29,428 bases of DNA. Source: a virus. The stretch lies in the IMG/VR virus record IMGVR_UViG_3300009164_000257, positions 1-29,428 of that record, one strand, 5' to 3'. Position 1 is the stretch's first letter. The number at the start of each line of letters is the position of its first letter. Both the position numbers and the translations under genes were made by a program. Positions 13,209 to 20,708 of this stretch are shown here, piece after piece. The notes beneath the pieces are model-generated. The model saw nothing but the letters and a program-made list of their open reading frames with translations, did not search any database and was not told where the DNA came from.

Positions 13209-15208
13209 TGATTAACGTACTACTTTATATTTATGATGATGCAACTGGAGAGCCTAGAAGAGTAGAACTTTTCGATGATGAAACTATTAGCGTTACAAGT
13301 AACATTCAAAATGTAAATGATATCAGTAAAGTTTTTACTGATTTTAGTCAATCTTTTACCGTTCCTGCAACTTCGCACAATAACCAAATTTTTAAACATT
13401 GGTATGAAAATTCATTAGATAATGGTTTTGATGCTAGAACACGAAAAAATGGTTATATAGAGCTTGATTATGCTTCTTTTCGTAAAGGTAAAATTCAATT
13501 AGAAAAAGCAAGTTATAAAGAAGGCAAAGTAAATAGTTATCAAATTACATTCTTTGGAGCTTTAATTTCTTTAAAGGATGCTTTTGGTGGCAAGTTTTTA
13601 AAAGACTTAGATTTAAGTTCATACAATTTTACATATACTGGTAACGTAGTTAAAAATCGTGTTACGGCTTTAGCTGGAACAGATGTAATGTTCCCATTAA
13701 TATCTTCTAAAAATGCTTGGAGATATGGAGGAGCTGGAACAACTTATGATAACTGGGATATTTCTAATAGTGCAACACCTATTTATTATAATGACTTATT
13801 TCCTGCAATTAGAGTAAAGCGTGTATTTGATGCAATAGCAGCTTTATTAGGAGTAACTTTTCAAGGAGATTTTCTTTCAGATGCAAGATTTACTCGTGCA
13901 TTTTTATGGCTAAAAAATAGTGATATATTTGAACTTAAAACCGTAGCTAATAAACTTAACTTTCAAACAAATACATCTACAACTGGAACGCAGGGTATTT
14001 TTAACGTATTTAGTGATACGCTTAACTATGTAAAGCCAACAGCTCCAGAATATCTTAGTCAATCTCATATAACAATTACGTTTAGCGTTCCTAGTATTGG
14101 ACAAGACGCACAAGAGTTTTTCTTTTATGTTTATAAAGATGGAGTCGTAATTAATACACAAAGTTATTTAACGCAAATTACTCCAATGTATTTAGAAGTT
14201 CCTTTGGAAGAATCTGGTGCATATACTTTCTATATTGCTTCTACAGCAGCAATATCTTTTACAAGTGTTTATTATTATGAAACTGGTAGACTTGATGGTT
14301 CAACTTATACTAAGATGACTGATTTAACGGTCACTCAAAGTACAACGCAGACTACTACAACTACTATGGCAGTAAATCAGTATATGCCAGATATTACTAT
14401 TGAAGAATTCTTTAGTGGTATATTAAAGATGTTTAATTTAACCTGCTATTCAGATTCTACTGGAGTATTTAAAATTGAGCAATTAGAAGGATGGTATGCA
14501 AATGGAACTACTAGAGATATTACTCAATATATTGTAAATGATGTAATAGATATTGAAAGAAGTAAAGCATATAAAAAAGTAAATTTTAAATACCAACCTG
14601 CTGAATCTTTTTTAAACGTAGAGTTTATGTCACGCTCTAAAGTTCCTTATGGAGATTTATACTATGAGCTTGACAACGATGGCGAAGAATACAATGTAGA
14701 GCTTCCGTTTGAAACACTTTTAGGAACTAAATTTACTGGTACTAATTTACAAGTAGCTTTTGCTTTAAAGCCTAGTTATATTCCTTACATTCCAAAGCCA
14801 GTTATACTTTACGATTATGGCTCAACACAAACTACTTCGGCTTATAAATTTAACGATGGTACTTCAACGACAAGTGTAACTTCAGCTAATATATTTGGAC
14901 AAGATACTTTAATTAGCTCGGTAGATTATACTCTAAACTTTGGAGCTGAACAATCTACTTATACAAATGCAATAGAAAACCAATCTTTGTTTAAAAATTA
15001 TTATTCAAATTACCTTAATAACATTTTTGGAATTAAATCAAGGATATTTAAACTAAAAGCAGTTTTGCCAATTAGTCTTTTAACTAATTTAAAAGTAAAC
15101 GATAGAGTTATTATTAGAGATAAACGATATACTATTAATCAGTTCACAACTGATTTAATAACTGGCGAGGTTGAATTTGAATTATTAACAGACTTTAGAA
15201 CGATATGA
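13208..15208 (+). CDS. Large tail/baseplate protein (666 aa)
   Basis: A 666-residue beta-rich protein. The N-terminal 130 residues carry VELFDDETISVTSNIQNVND, then DFSQSFTVPATSHNNQIFKHWYEN and RKGKIQLEKASYKEGK, a module familiar in Bacteroidetes phages. A central carbohydrate-module-like, Thr/Ser-rich stretch (~residues 260-400) and a C-terminal section with FSGILKMFNLTCYSDSTGVF, followed by KVNDRVIIRDKRYTIN, suggest a tail-tip protein resembling the domain order of distal tail and tail-associated proteins. It lies before the tape measure gene. It could be a distal tail protein or the tail hub; no enzymatic motif is seen. Confidence 0.6.
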   Translation: MINVLLYIYDDATGEPRRVELFDDETISVTSNIQNVNDISKVFTDFSQSFTVPATSHNNQIFKHWYENSLDNGFDARTRKNGYIELDYASFRKGKIQLEKASYKEGKVNSYQITFFGALISLKDAFGGKFLKDLDLSSYNFTYTGNVVKNRVTALAGTDVMFPLISSKNAWRYGGAGTTYDNWDISNSATPIYYNDLFPAIRVKRVFDAIAALLGVTFQGDFLSDARFTRAFLWLKNSDIFELKTVANKLNFQTNTSTTGTQGIFNVFSDTLNYVKPTAPEYLSQSHITITFSVPSIGQDAQEFFFYVYKDGVVINTQSYLTQITPMYLEVPLEESGAYTFYIASTAAISFTSVYYYETGRLDGSTYTKMTDLTVTQSTTQTTTTTMAVNQYMPDITIEEFFSGILKMFNLTCYSDSTGVFKIEQLEGWYANGTTRDITQYIVNDVIDIERSKAYKKVNFKYQPAESFLNVEFMSRSKVPYGDLYYELDNDGEEYNVELPFETLLGTKFTGTNLQVAFALKPSYIPYIPKPVILYDYGSTQTTSAYKFNDGTSTTSVTSANIFGQDTLISSVDYTLNFGAEQSTYTNAIENQSLFKNYYSNYLNNIFGIKSRIFKLKAVLPISLLTNLKVNDRVIIRDKRYTINQFTTDLITGEVEFELLTDFRTI

Positions 15209-15360
15209 TAAAACAGATATTAGATATGCTAGTAGCGTTAGACCACTATGGCAAATGTGAAGAAATAGAAATAGCAAAAGGAAAAAATGAGCTTCCAAGA
15301 AGTTTTAAAATGGGATTTGAACAAATTAAAAGATTTATAAAATGGCAGAACAAAAAGTAG
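15205..15360 (+). CDS. 51-residue protein overlapping the tape measure start
   Basis: An ATG-to-TAG frame that starts in an ATGA overlap with the large tail gene (stop 15206-15208) and runs 19 nt into the tape measure gene in a different frame. It fills the 133-nt gap completely. The product is helical and mixed-charge (ILDMLVALDHYGKCEE, then FKMGFEQIKRFIKWQ). Coupling at both ends suggests a real gene. Small proteins beside the tape measure may assist its folding, but nothing identifies a function. Confidence 0.55.
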   Translation: MIKQILDMLVALDHYGKCEEIEIAKGKNELPRSFKMGFEQIKRFIKWQNKK

Positions 15361-17291
15361 TTGAACTTGTAGTAAAAACCAGTTCTGGCAATGCAGAGAA
15401 AGTTTTAAGTGACATTAAGAATGGCATTAAAGATGCTAAAAATGAAGCTGGTAGTTTAGGAGATAAACTTCAACAAGTAGGAGGTAATAGCAATGCTTTA
15501 GATGCTTTAAAAAAAGGTGCTTATGCTTTAATTCCAGGACTTGAAGGGGCAACTGCTGCAAGTAATGGATTATTAGTTAAATTATATGCTTTAGTGGCTA
15601 ACCCAATAGGATTAGTAATTACTGGTATAGTTGTAGCTTTAAAATTTTTATATGAAGCATTTCAATCTTCAGTAGTTGGAGGAAAAGAATTAAAGGCGAT
15701 ATTTGCTGGTATTGATGGAGTAATGACTCAAGCAAAAGATGCAGTTTTTGGTTTAGGTCGCGCATTTATTGATTTAGTTGCAGCTGGTTATAAGTTTATT
15801 ACTTTAGATTTTAGTGGAGCAATGGAATCTTTTGGTAATGCTACAAAAGAAGCAAAAACTTCGATGAAGCAGTTAGGAGATGCTACTACAACAACTTATG
15901 GGGCTATGGCTGAATTAGAAAGACAGCAACAAGCAAATGATAAGGCACGCAAAATAGCTGCGGTAGAAGAATCAAAGAATAATAAATTACTTGTTAAATC
16001 TCGTGATATATTAACAGATGAAACGGCTTCTATTAAAGATAAAAAGAAAGCTTTAGATGAAGTAACTAAATCTGAAAATGCAGCAAGTATAGAAAGAATT
16101 AGAATTGCTAAAAAAGATTTACAAATTATAGAAGCTAAGCAAAAGACATTAGGAGGAGAAGCAGCTAAGAAATTAAATCAAGATGTAAGAGATGCACAGA
16201 TAGCTTTAAATGATGCGGAGGCAGAAGGTGCTAGAAATGGTATTAAATTAAATCGCCAGCGCAAAATGCTTAATCGCCAAGCAAATGCAGATGCAAAAGA
16301 AGCACAAGCTGAACAAGATAGAATTAGAAAAGAAGCAGCAGCTGCAAGATTGGAAGCAGATAAAGTTAATAGAGATGCTGAACTTTCTTTATTAGATGAA
16401 CGTAACAAAGAATTACAAACAAGGATTGATAAGTATAATCAAGATAGAGCCAAATTAATAAAAGCAGGGTATAATGATTTTACTAAAATTGATGCAGCTT
16501 ATTTAAGTGATAAAAACAAAATAAATAAAAAGTTTGATGATGAAGCAGAAAAATTAAGATTAGATAAAATAACAAAAGATAATGCAGCTTTAGCGGCAGA
16601 AACTCAAGGCTTAATAGATGAATCTAATCGTCAAATCAATAAGATTGCTGATAAAAATTTAGAGAAAGCTAATAATGAAAAACTTTCTTTTGATGCAAGA
16701 TTAGCAGCAGTAACTCAAAGAGAATCTTTAATTAAAGATGTAATTTTTAAAACTGAAGAAGAAAAAACTGCTTTTGAAAAAGCGAATGCTGATGCAAGGA
16801 AAAAAATTGCAAAAGATGAAGCTCAAGCTAAAGTAGACCAATTAAATTTTTATGCAAGTGCTTTAGGTTCAATAAGTAGTTTAATTGGAGATAGCACAGA
16901 TGCTGGTAAAGCTGCTGCTATTGCTTCAACTACAATTTCTACTTACTTGGCAGCTCAAGGAGCTTATGCTTCTCAATTAGCTATTCCCACTCCAGATGCA
17001 CCATTTAGAGCTGCTTTAGCGGCTGGTATTGCAGTTGCTTCTGGTTTAGCTAATGTACAGAAGATTATTAGCACTCCTACTCCTAATGGTGGAGGCGGTG
17101 GTTCTGCTCCATCTGCAAGCACTCCACAAGCACCTTCATTTAATGTAGTTGGAACTTCTGGGGCTAATGCTAATCAAATACAAAAACTTAGTCAATCACA
17201 AGCACCTTTAAAAGCTTATGTAGTTTCTAAAGATGTAACAACTCAGCAAGCGCTAGATAGAAATATTATTAAGACTTCTAGTCTAGGTTAA
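15342..17291 (+). CDS. Tape measure protein
   Basis: A 649-residue protein: an N-terminal polar segment, a hydrophobic region (~60-108, YALVANPIGLVITGIVVALK among others), then a long alanine-, lysine- and glutamate-rich coiled coil (~180-530) and a second alanine-rich hydrophobic stretch (~505-575) before a glycine/serine/proline-rich tail (GGGGGSAPSAST). This is the standard build of a tape measure, which sets tail length and enters the host envelope. At the usual 0.15 nm per residue the tail would be roughly 100 nm. The expected chaperone lies upstream at 10404. The start is the ATG inside the small gene at 15205. Confidence 0.85.
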   Translation: MAEQKVVELVVKTSSGNAEKVLSDIKNGIKDAKNEAGSLGDKLQQVGGNSNALDALKKGAYALIPGLEGATAASNGLLVKLYALVANPIGLVITGIVVALKFLYEAFQSSVVGGKELKAIFAGIDGVMTQAKDAVFGLGRAFIDLVAAGYKFITLDFSGAMESFGNATKEAKTSMKQLGDATTTTYGAMAELERQQQANDKARKIAAVEESKNNKLLVKSRDILTDETASIKDKKKALDEVTKSENAASIERIRIAKKDLQIIEAKQKTLGGEAAKKLNQDVRDAQIALNDAEAEGARNGIKLNRQRKMLNRQANADAKEAQAEQDRIRKEAAAARLEADKVNRDAELSLLDERNKELQTRIDKYNQDRAKLIKAGYNDFTKIDAAYLSDKNKINKKFDDEAEKLRLDKITKDNAALAAETQGLIDESNRQINKIADKNLEKANNEKLSFDARLAAVTQRESLIKDVIFKTEEEKTAFEKANADARKKIAKDEAQAKVDQLNFYASALGSISSLIGDSTDAGKAAAIASTTISTYLAAQGAYASQLAIPTPDAPFRAALAAGIAVASGLANVQKIISTPTPNGGGGGSAPSASTPQAPSFNVVGTSGANANQIQKLSQSQAPLKAYVVSKDVTTQQALDRNIIKTSSLG

Positions 17292-17302
17292 AATGAAAAT
17301 GT

Positions 17303-17328
17303 AACAAAAAATAATATAAACGTTTATA
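17303..17328 (+). promoter_or_regulatory. Candidate late promoter B (AACAAAAAATA ... CGTTTATA)
   Basis: AACAAAAAATA starts at 17303 and CGTTTATA is at 17321-17328, with 15 nt between the AAC and the CGT. The AACAAAAAATA box is identical to that of promoter D at 26477. The ATG of the protease gene begins 4 nt after the second box. The motif lies in the 41-nt gap that separates the tail block from the head block. Confidence 0.6.
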
Positions 17329-17332
17329 GGCT

Positions 17333-17911
17333 ATGAGAATTGTCGAATTAGTTATCGAGAAAGATTTAGATGGGATTGATGCGGTAAGCTTGGTAGATGC
17401 ACCAGCTATCGAAGAGAATTTTATCGCTTTAAATAAAGAGTATAAAATGGACTTAGCAGAAGTCGATTCTGAGAAGCGCATTCTTATGGGTGCCGCTCTT
17501 ATTCCTAATAAGCAAATCTATCGTAAGAATGGCAAGGATGAGTTCTACGTGTTCTTTAGTGAGGCAACGGTTAAGCAAGCAAGTGAGTTATTTTTAAAGA
17601 ATGGTAACCAGTCAAACGCTACCTTAGAGCATAAGGCTAAATTTGATGGAGCTACGGTTGTAGAGTCTTGGATTATAGATAACCCAGATATGGACAAGTC
17701 TAAGCAGTATGGATTTAGCTTACCTAAAGGCACTTGGATGATATCTATGAAAATAGAAGATGATAATGTTTGGGCAGATGTTAAGGATGGTAAATATAAA
17801 GGTTTCTCTATCGAAGGTTTTTTTGCTGATAAATTAGAGATGTCTTTACAAGAATTAGAAGAGCAAGAATTAGTTAATCAAATCATAAATATATTAAACG
17901 ATGGCAAATAA
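17333..17911 (+). CDS. XkdF-type (Peptidase_S78_2) prohead protease
   Basis: A 192-residue protein matching the putative phage serine proteases of the XkdF group. It opens VELVIEKDLDGIDAVSLVDAPAIE, has the block NATLEHKAKFDG with candidate catalytic His100, VVESWIID, YGFSLPKGTWMISMKI and then YKGFSIEGFF with candidate nucleophile Ser159. Such enzymes cleave the scaffold and capsid proteins during head maturation. It directly precedes the scaffold and major capsid genes and follows promoter B, so it opens the head operon. It overlaps the next gene by 11 nt. Confidence 0.82.
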   Translation: MRIVELVIEKDLDGIDAVSLVDAPAIEENFIALNKEYKMDLAEVDSEKRILMGAALIPNKQIYRKNGKDEFYVFFSEATVKQASELFLKNGNQSNATLEHKAKFDGATVVESWIIDNPDMDKSKQYGFSLPKGTWMISMKIEDDNVWADVKDGKYKGFSIEGFFADKLEMSLQELEEQELVNQIINILNDGK

Positions 17912-18083
17912 AAAAACTAGCCCACAAGATTCTTCTCGTGCTTGTCTTTGCGAAGATGGTACTTATTCAAAAGATTGTTGTAATGGCGAAGAAATTAATC
18001 AAGGAATTGGCTCTTTAGTTTCACAATCTACTTCTGTAATTGTTAATACAAATGAGCCAAGAGTAATTGTAAGAGTAAGTTAA
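17901..18083 (+). CDS. Small Cys-rich conserved head-region protein (60 aa)
   Basis: A 60-residue protein with a cysteine cluster, RACLCEDGTYSKDCCNGE, followed by NQGIGSLVSQS and a short strand. The C-x-C ... C-C arrangement resembles small Bacteroidetes phage proteins found between protease and scaffold genes. It may bind metal. It overlaps the protease gene by 11 nt. Function unknown. Confidence 0.6.
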   Translation: MANKKTSPQDSSRACLCEDGTYSKDCCNGEEINQGIGSLVSQSTSVIVNTNEPRVIVRVS

Positions 18084-18101
18084 TTAATTAAATAAATAAA
18101 A

Positions 18102-18716
18102 ATGGAATACAAGAACAAATTAAACAAGATTAAGGCTGTTCTTTCTATGGAAGTTAAACTCGCACAAATGAAGCTTGAAGATGGTATTACTATCATTGAA
18201 GCAGAATCATTTGAGCCTGATTATTCGATAGGAATTGTAACGGCTGATGGAATTGTGCCAATGCCAGTAGGCGAGTACAAGTTAGAAGATGGAAACATCT
18301 TAGTTGTTGAAGTTGAAGGTATTATTTCTTCTATTGCTCCTGAGGCTGAAGAAGAAGTTATGCCAGAAGCAGCTCATCCAGCAGCAGAAGCTGGAGAACC
18401 AATGCCTGAAGAAGTTATAGCTCCTCAAATGAGCGAAGAGCCTAAAGCTAAGCGTATTGTAGAATCAGTTTCAAAAGAAACATTCTTTGCTGAGATTGAA
18501 AAATTACGCCAAGAGTTCTCATCTATTAAGGAAGAAAATCAAGCTTTAAAAGCTGAAAATGAATCTTTAAAAGTTGAAATGTCTTCTATTGAAGAAGGTG
18601 CTCAACCTTTGGCACACAATCCAGAAGCTGGAGTTGCTTCAAAACAATTTAAAATTAGTAAAAACAGAACTTCATCTATTGAAGATGCAGTATTTAACAG
18701 AATCTTTTCAAAATAA
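18102..18716 (+). CDS. Capsid scaffold protein (putative)
   Basis: A 204-residue acidic protein. An N-terminal domain (~1-75) with EVKLAQMKLEDGITIIEAESF and DGIVPMPVGEYKLEDGNILVV is followed by a Glu/Ala/Pro linker (~78-115), a clear heptad coiled coil (~125-165, FFAEIEKLRQEFSSIKEENQ) and a basic C-terminus (KISKNRTSS). A disordered linker, coiled coil and basic end are typical of scaffolds, and the gene lies between the prohead protease and the major capsid gene. The scaffold would be degraded by the protease from 17333. Confidence 0.7.
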   Translation: MEYKNKLNKIKAVLSMEVKLAQMKLEDGITIIEAESFEPDYSIGIVTADGIVPMPVGEYKLEDGNILVVEVEGIISSIAPEAEEEVMPEAAHPAAEAGEPMPEEVIAPQMSEEPKAKRIVESVSKETFFAEIEKLRQEFSSIKEENQALKAENESLKVEMSSIEEGAQPLAHNPEAGVASKQFKISKNRTSSIEDAVFNRIFSK

Positions 18717-18736
18717 TTATTAAACAAATTTAAAAA

Positions 18737-19696
18737 ATGGCTACTACAACTAGTATTACTACAACTTATGCTGGCGAGTTTAAAAACCAAATTATCTCGG
18801 CTGCATTATTATCTTCCCCAACTATTGATGCTGGTGGAATCACGGTTAAACCCGGAATTAAGTACAAAGAAGTTGTTAAGAAAATTTCTACTGATGCAAT
18901 CTTAAAAGATGCTTCTTGTGATTTTACTGCAACATCTACCGTTACTTTAACTGAGCGTATCTTACAACCAGAAGAGTTCCAAGTAAACTTGCAATTATGT
19001 AAAAAAGATTTCCACTCTGATTGGTTATCAGCTCAACAAGGTTACTCTGCATTCGATACATTACCTTCTTCTTTTGCTGATTTCTTAGTAGGTCACGTAG
19101 CTGCTAAAGTTGCTGCAAAGAATGAGACTAACATTTGGTCTGGTGTAACTGCTAACGCAGGAGAGTTTAACGGATTTATGACTTTGTTATTGACTGATGC
19201 TGGCTTACCAGCTGCTCAAGAAGTTGCTGGAACTACGGTTACTGCTTCTAATGTAGTTGCTGAATTAGGCAAGATTGTTGATGCTATCCCTGCTTCTTTA
19301 TACACTAAAGATGGTCTTTACCTTTATGTATCTCAAAACATTGCTCGTGCTTATGTTCGTGCTCTTGGTGGATTTGGTGCTTCAGGTTTAGGTGCTAACG
19401 GTACTAACACAATGGGTACACAATGGTACAACAATGGTTCTCTTTCTTTTGATGGTGTTAAAATCTTTGTAGCTAATGGTTTAGCTTCAAACACTGCAAT
19501 CGCTACTTTGAAAGAAAACTTGTTCTTCGGGACTGGTGTTCTTGCTGATATGGATTCATCTTCTGTAAAGGTTATTGATATGGCTGATGTTGATGGTTCT
19601 GAGAACGTACGTGTAGTTATGCGTTTAACTGCTGGTGTTCAATATGGTGCGGTAGAAGATATCGTTACTTATGGTATCACTAACTCTGCTAACTAA
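18737..19696 (+). CDS. Major capsid protein (HK97-fold, putative)
   Basis: A 319-residue protein directly after the scaffold gene, with codon use visibly more GC-ending than its neighbours (e.g. GCTGCT/GGT-rich), consistent with high expression. Features include an N-terminal extended arm (MATTTSITTTYAGEFKNQII), a long beta/alpha stretch (GVTANAGEFNGFMTLL), a central helix (NVVAELGKIVDAIPASLYT) and C-terminal VVMRLTAGVQYGAVEDIV, the last resembling the closing strands of HK97-type capsids. Length fits a small capsid protein. The gene is followed by an intrinsic terminator. Confidence 0.75.
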   Translation: MATTTSITTTYAGEFKNQIISAALLSSPTIDAGGITVKPGIKYKEVVKKISTDAILKDASCDFTATSTVTLTERILQPEEFQVNLQLCKKDFHSDWLSAQQGYSAFDTLPSSFADFLVGHVAAKVAAKNETNIWSGVTANAGEFNGFMTLLLTDAGLPAAQEVAGTTVTASNVVAELGKIVDAIPASLYTKDGLYLYVSQNIARAYVRALGGFGASGLGANGTNTMGTQWYNNGSLSFDGVKIFVANGLASNTAIATLKENLFFGTGVLADMDSSSVKVIDMADVDGSENVRVVMRLTAGVQYGAVEDIVTYGITNSAN

Positions 19697-19707
19697 TTAG
19701 CGTTAAT

Positions 19708-19739
19708 AGCACCTCGTTAATTCGGGGTGCTTATTTTTA
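19708..19739 (+). terminator. Intrinsic terminator after the major capsid gene
   Basis: AGCACCTCG (19708-19716) pairs with CGGGGTGCT (19723-19731) in a 9-bp stem (one G-U) around TTAATT, followed by TATTTTT. It lies between the capsid and tail tube genes, 27 nt before the tail tube ATG. Confidence 0.85.
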
Positions 19740-19758
19740 ATCTTTTAAATTTTATAAA

Positions 19759-20286
19759 ATGGCTTGTGATATTTCTTTAGGCAGAATTGAGCCTTGTAAA
19801 ACAAGTAACGGTGGATTAAAAGCCGTATACTTTATTAACGAGGGCGATGCTACGGGAGTTACTTATGATGCTACGAATACTGATGCTATCTCTGCGGTAG
19901 CTGGTACTCCAAGTGGATTTAAGTACGACTTAAAAGGTAATAGTTCTTTCGAGCAAACTATTACTTCTTCTCGTGAGAACGGAACTACGTTCTTCGAGCA
20001 AACTTTGAATTTAACATTAAAAAAATTGTCTGTTGTAGACCATAAGCAAATTAAGCTTTTGTCTTACGGACGTCCTCAAGTTATTGTAGAAGATAATAAT
20101 GGAAACTTTTTCTATTGCGGTTTAAAGAACGGTATGGAAGTATCTGGCGGTACTATCGTGACTGGTGCAGCAATGGGAGATTTAAGCGGTTACACTTTAA
20201 CCCTAATGGGTCAAGAGCCAGTACCTGCTAACTTTATTTCTGTATCATTGACAACGGCTGGCTTTACAATCGTAACTGGTTCTTAA
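19759..20286 (+). CDS. Major tail (tube) protein, putative
   Basis: A 175-residue beta-rich protein, typical in size for a tail tube monomer. It starts MACDISLGRIEPCKTSNGG, then has strands such as FKYDLKGNSSFEQTITSSRE, FFEQTLNLTLKKL and SGYTLTLMGQEPVPAN. The pattern 'G-x-E-V-S-G-G' and a final 'T-L-T-L-x-G' strand occur in tube proteins. It follows the capsid gene and lies between two intrinsic terminators, so it may be expressed at its own level. No ECF-like box lies in the 27 nt between the upstream terminator and the ATG. Confidence 0.6.
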   Translation: MACDISLGRIEPCKTSNGGLKAVYFINEGDATGVTYDATNTDAISAVAGTPSGFKYDLKGNSSFEQTITSSRENGTTFFEQTLNLTLKKLSVVDHKQIKLLSYGRPQVIVEDNNGNFFYCGLKNGMEVSGGTIVTGAAMGDLSGYTLTLMGQEPVPANFISVSLTTAGFTIVTGS

Positions 20287-20314
20287 TTAGTTTTGTTGTT
20301 TGAGGTTTGAAACT

Positions 20315-20340
20315 GGGTAGGCTGATGTCCTACCCTTTTT
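20315..20340 (+). terminator. Intrinsic terminator after the tail tube gene
   Basis: GGGTAGG (20315-20321) pairs perfectly with CCTACCC (20329-20335) around the 7-nt loop CTGATGT, followed by TTTTT. It ends the head/tail-tube transcript just before candidate promoter C. Confidence 0.88.
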
Positions 20341-20349
20341 CGTTTTAGA

Positions 20350-20376
20350 AACAAAAGATATTAAAAAGCGTTTATA
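20350..20376 (+). promoter_or_regulatory. Candidate late promoter C (AACAAAAGATA ... CGTTTATA)
   Basis: AACAAAAGATA starts at 20350 and CGTTTATA is at 20369-20376, with 16 nt between the AAC and the CGT. The next gene's ATG begins 5 nt after the second box. The site lies 10 nt beyond an intrinsic terminator, which is the natural place for a new transcript to begin. Confidence 0.6.
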
Positions 20377-20381
20377 CAATA

Positions 20382-20708
20382 ATGATAGTTTTAAAAGAAA
20401 TAGGAACGGCTCAAACGGTGCAATTTGTGCCTACTCGTAGAAATGCGGGCAATAGGCTTTTTTTGACTAATGAAACAACTAACGTTACAACTGAGTATTC
20501 AATTACTTGTACTCAAGTTTCATACTATCTTACTTTCTCAAAGATTTTAGCTTTAAAAGAAGGGCATTTTTATACGATGATTATTCAGCAAAATGATGAA
20601 TTAATTTATCGTGACAAAGTATTTTGTACTAATCAAACAATCGGAACGTATAGCGTTAATAAAGACCAATACGTACAAAACGAACAAAACATAATTTTCT
20701 ATGAGTAA
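20382..20708 (+). CDS. Conserved hypothetical protein preceding the portal (108 aa)
   Basis: A 108-residue protein of alternating strands with the pattern AQTVQFVPTRRNAG, LTNETTNVTTEYSI, LKEGHFYTMIIQQNDE and IYRDKVFCTNQTIGTYSVN. Proteins of this form are common in Bacteroidetes phages beside the portal gene, without a known function. It overlaps the portal gene by 8 nt and would be the first product of the transcript from promoter C. Small size and gene context suggest a minor structural role. Confidence 0.65.
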   Translation: MIVLKEIGTAQTVQFVPTRRNAGNRLFLTNETTNVTTEYSITCTQVSYYLTFSKILALKEGHFYTMIIQQNDELIYRDKVFCTNQTIGTYSVNKDQYVQNEQNIIFYE

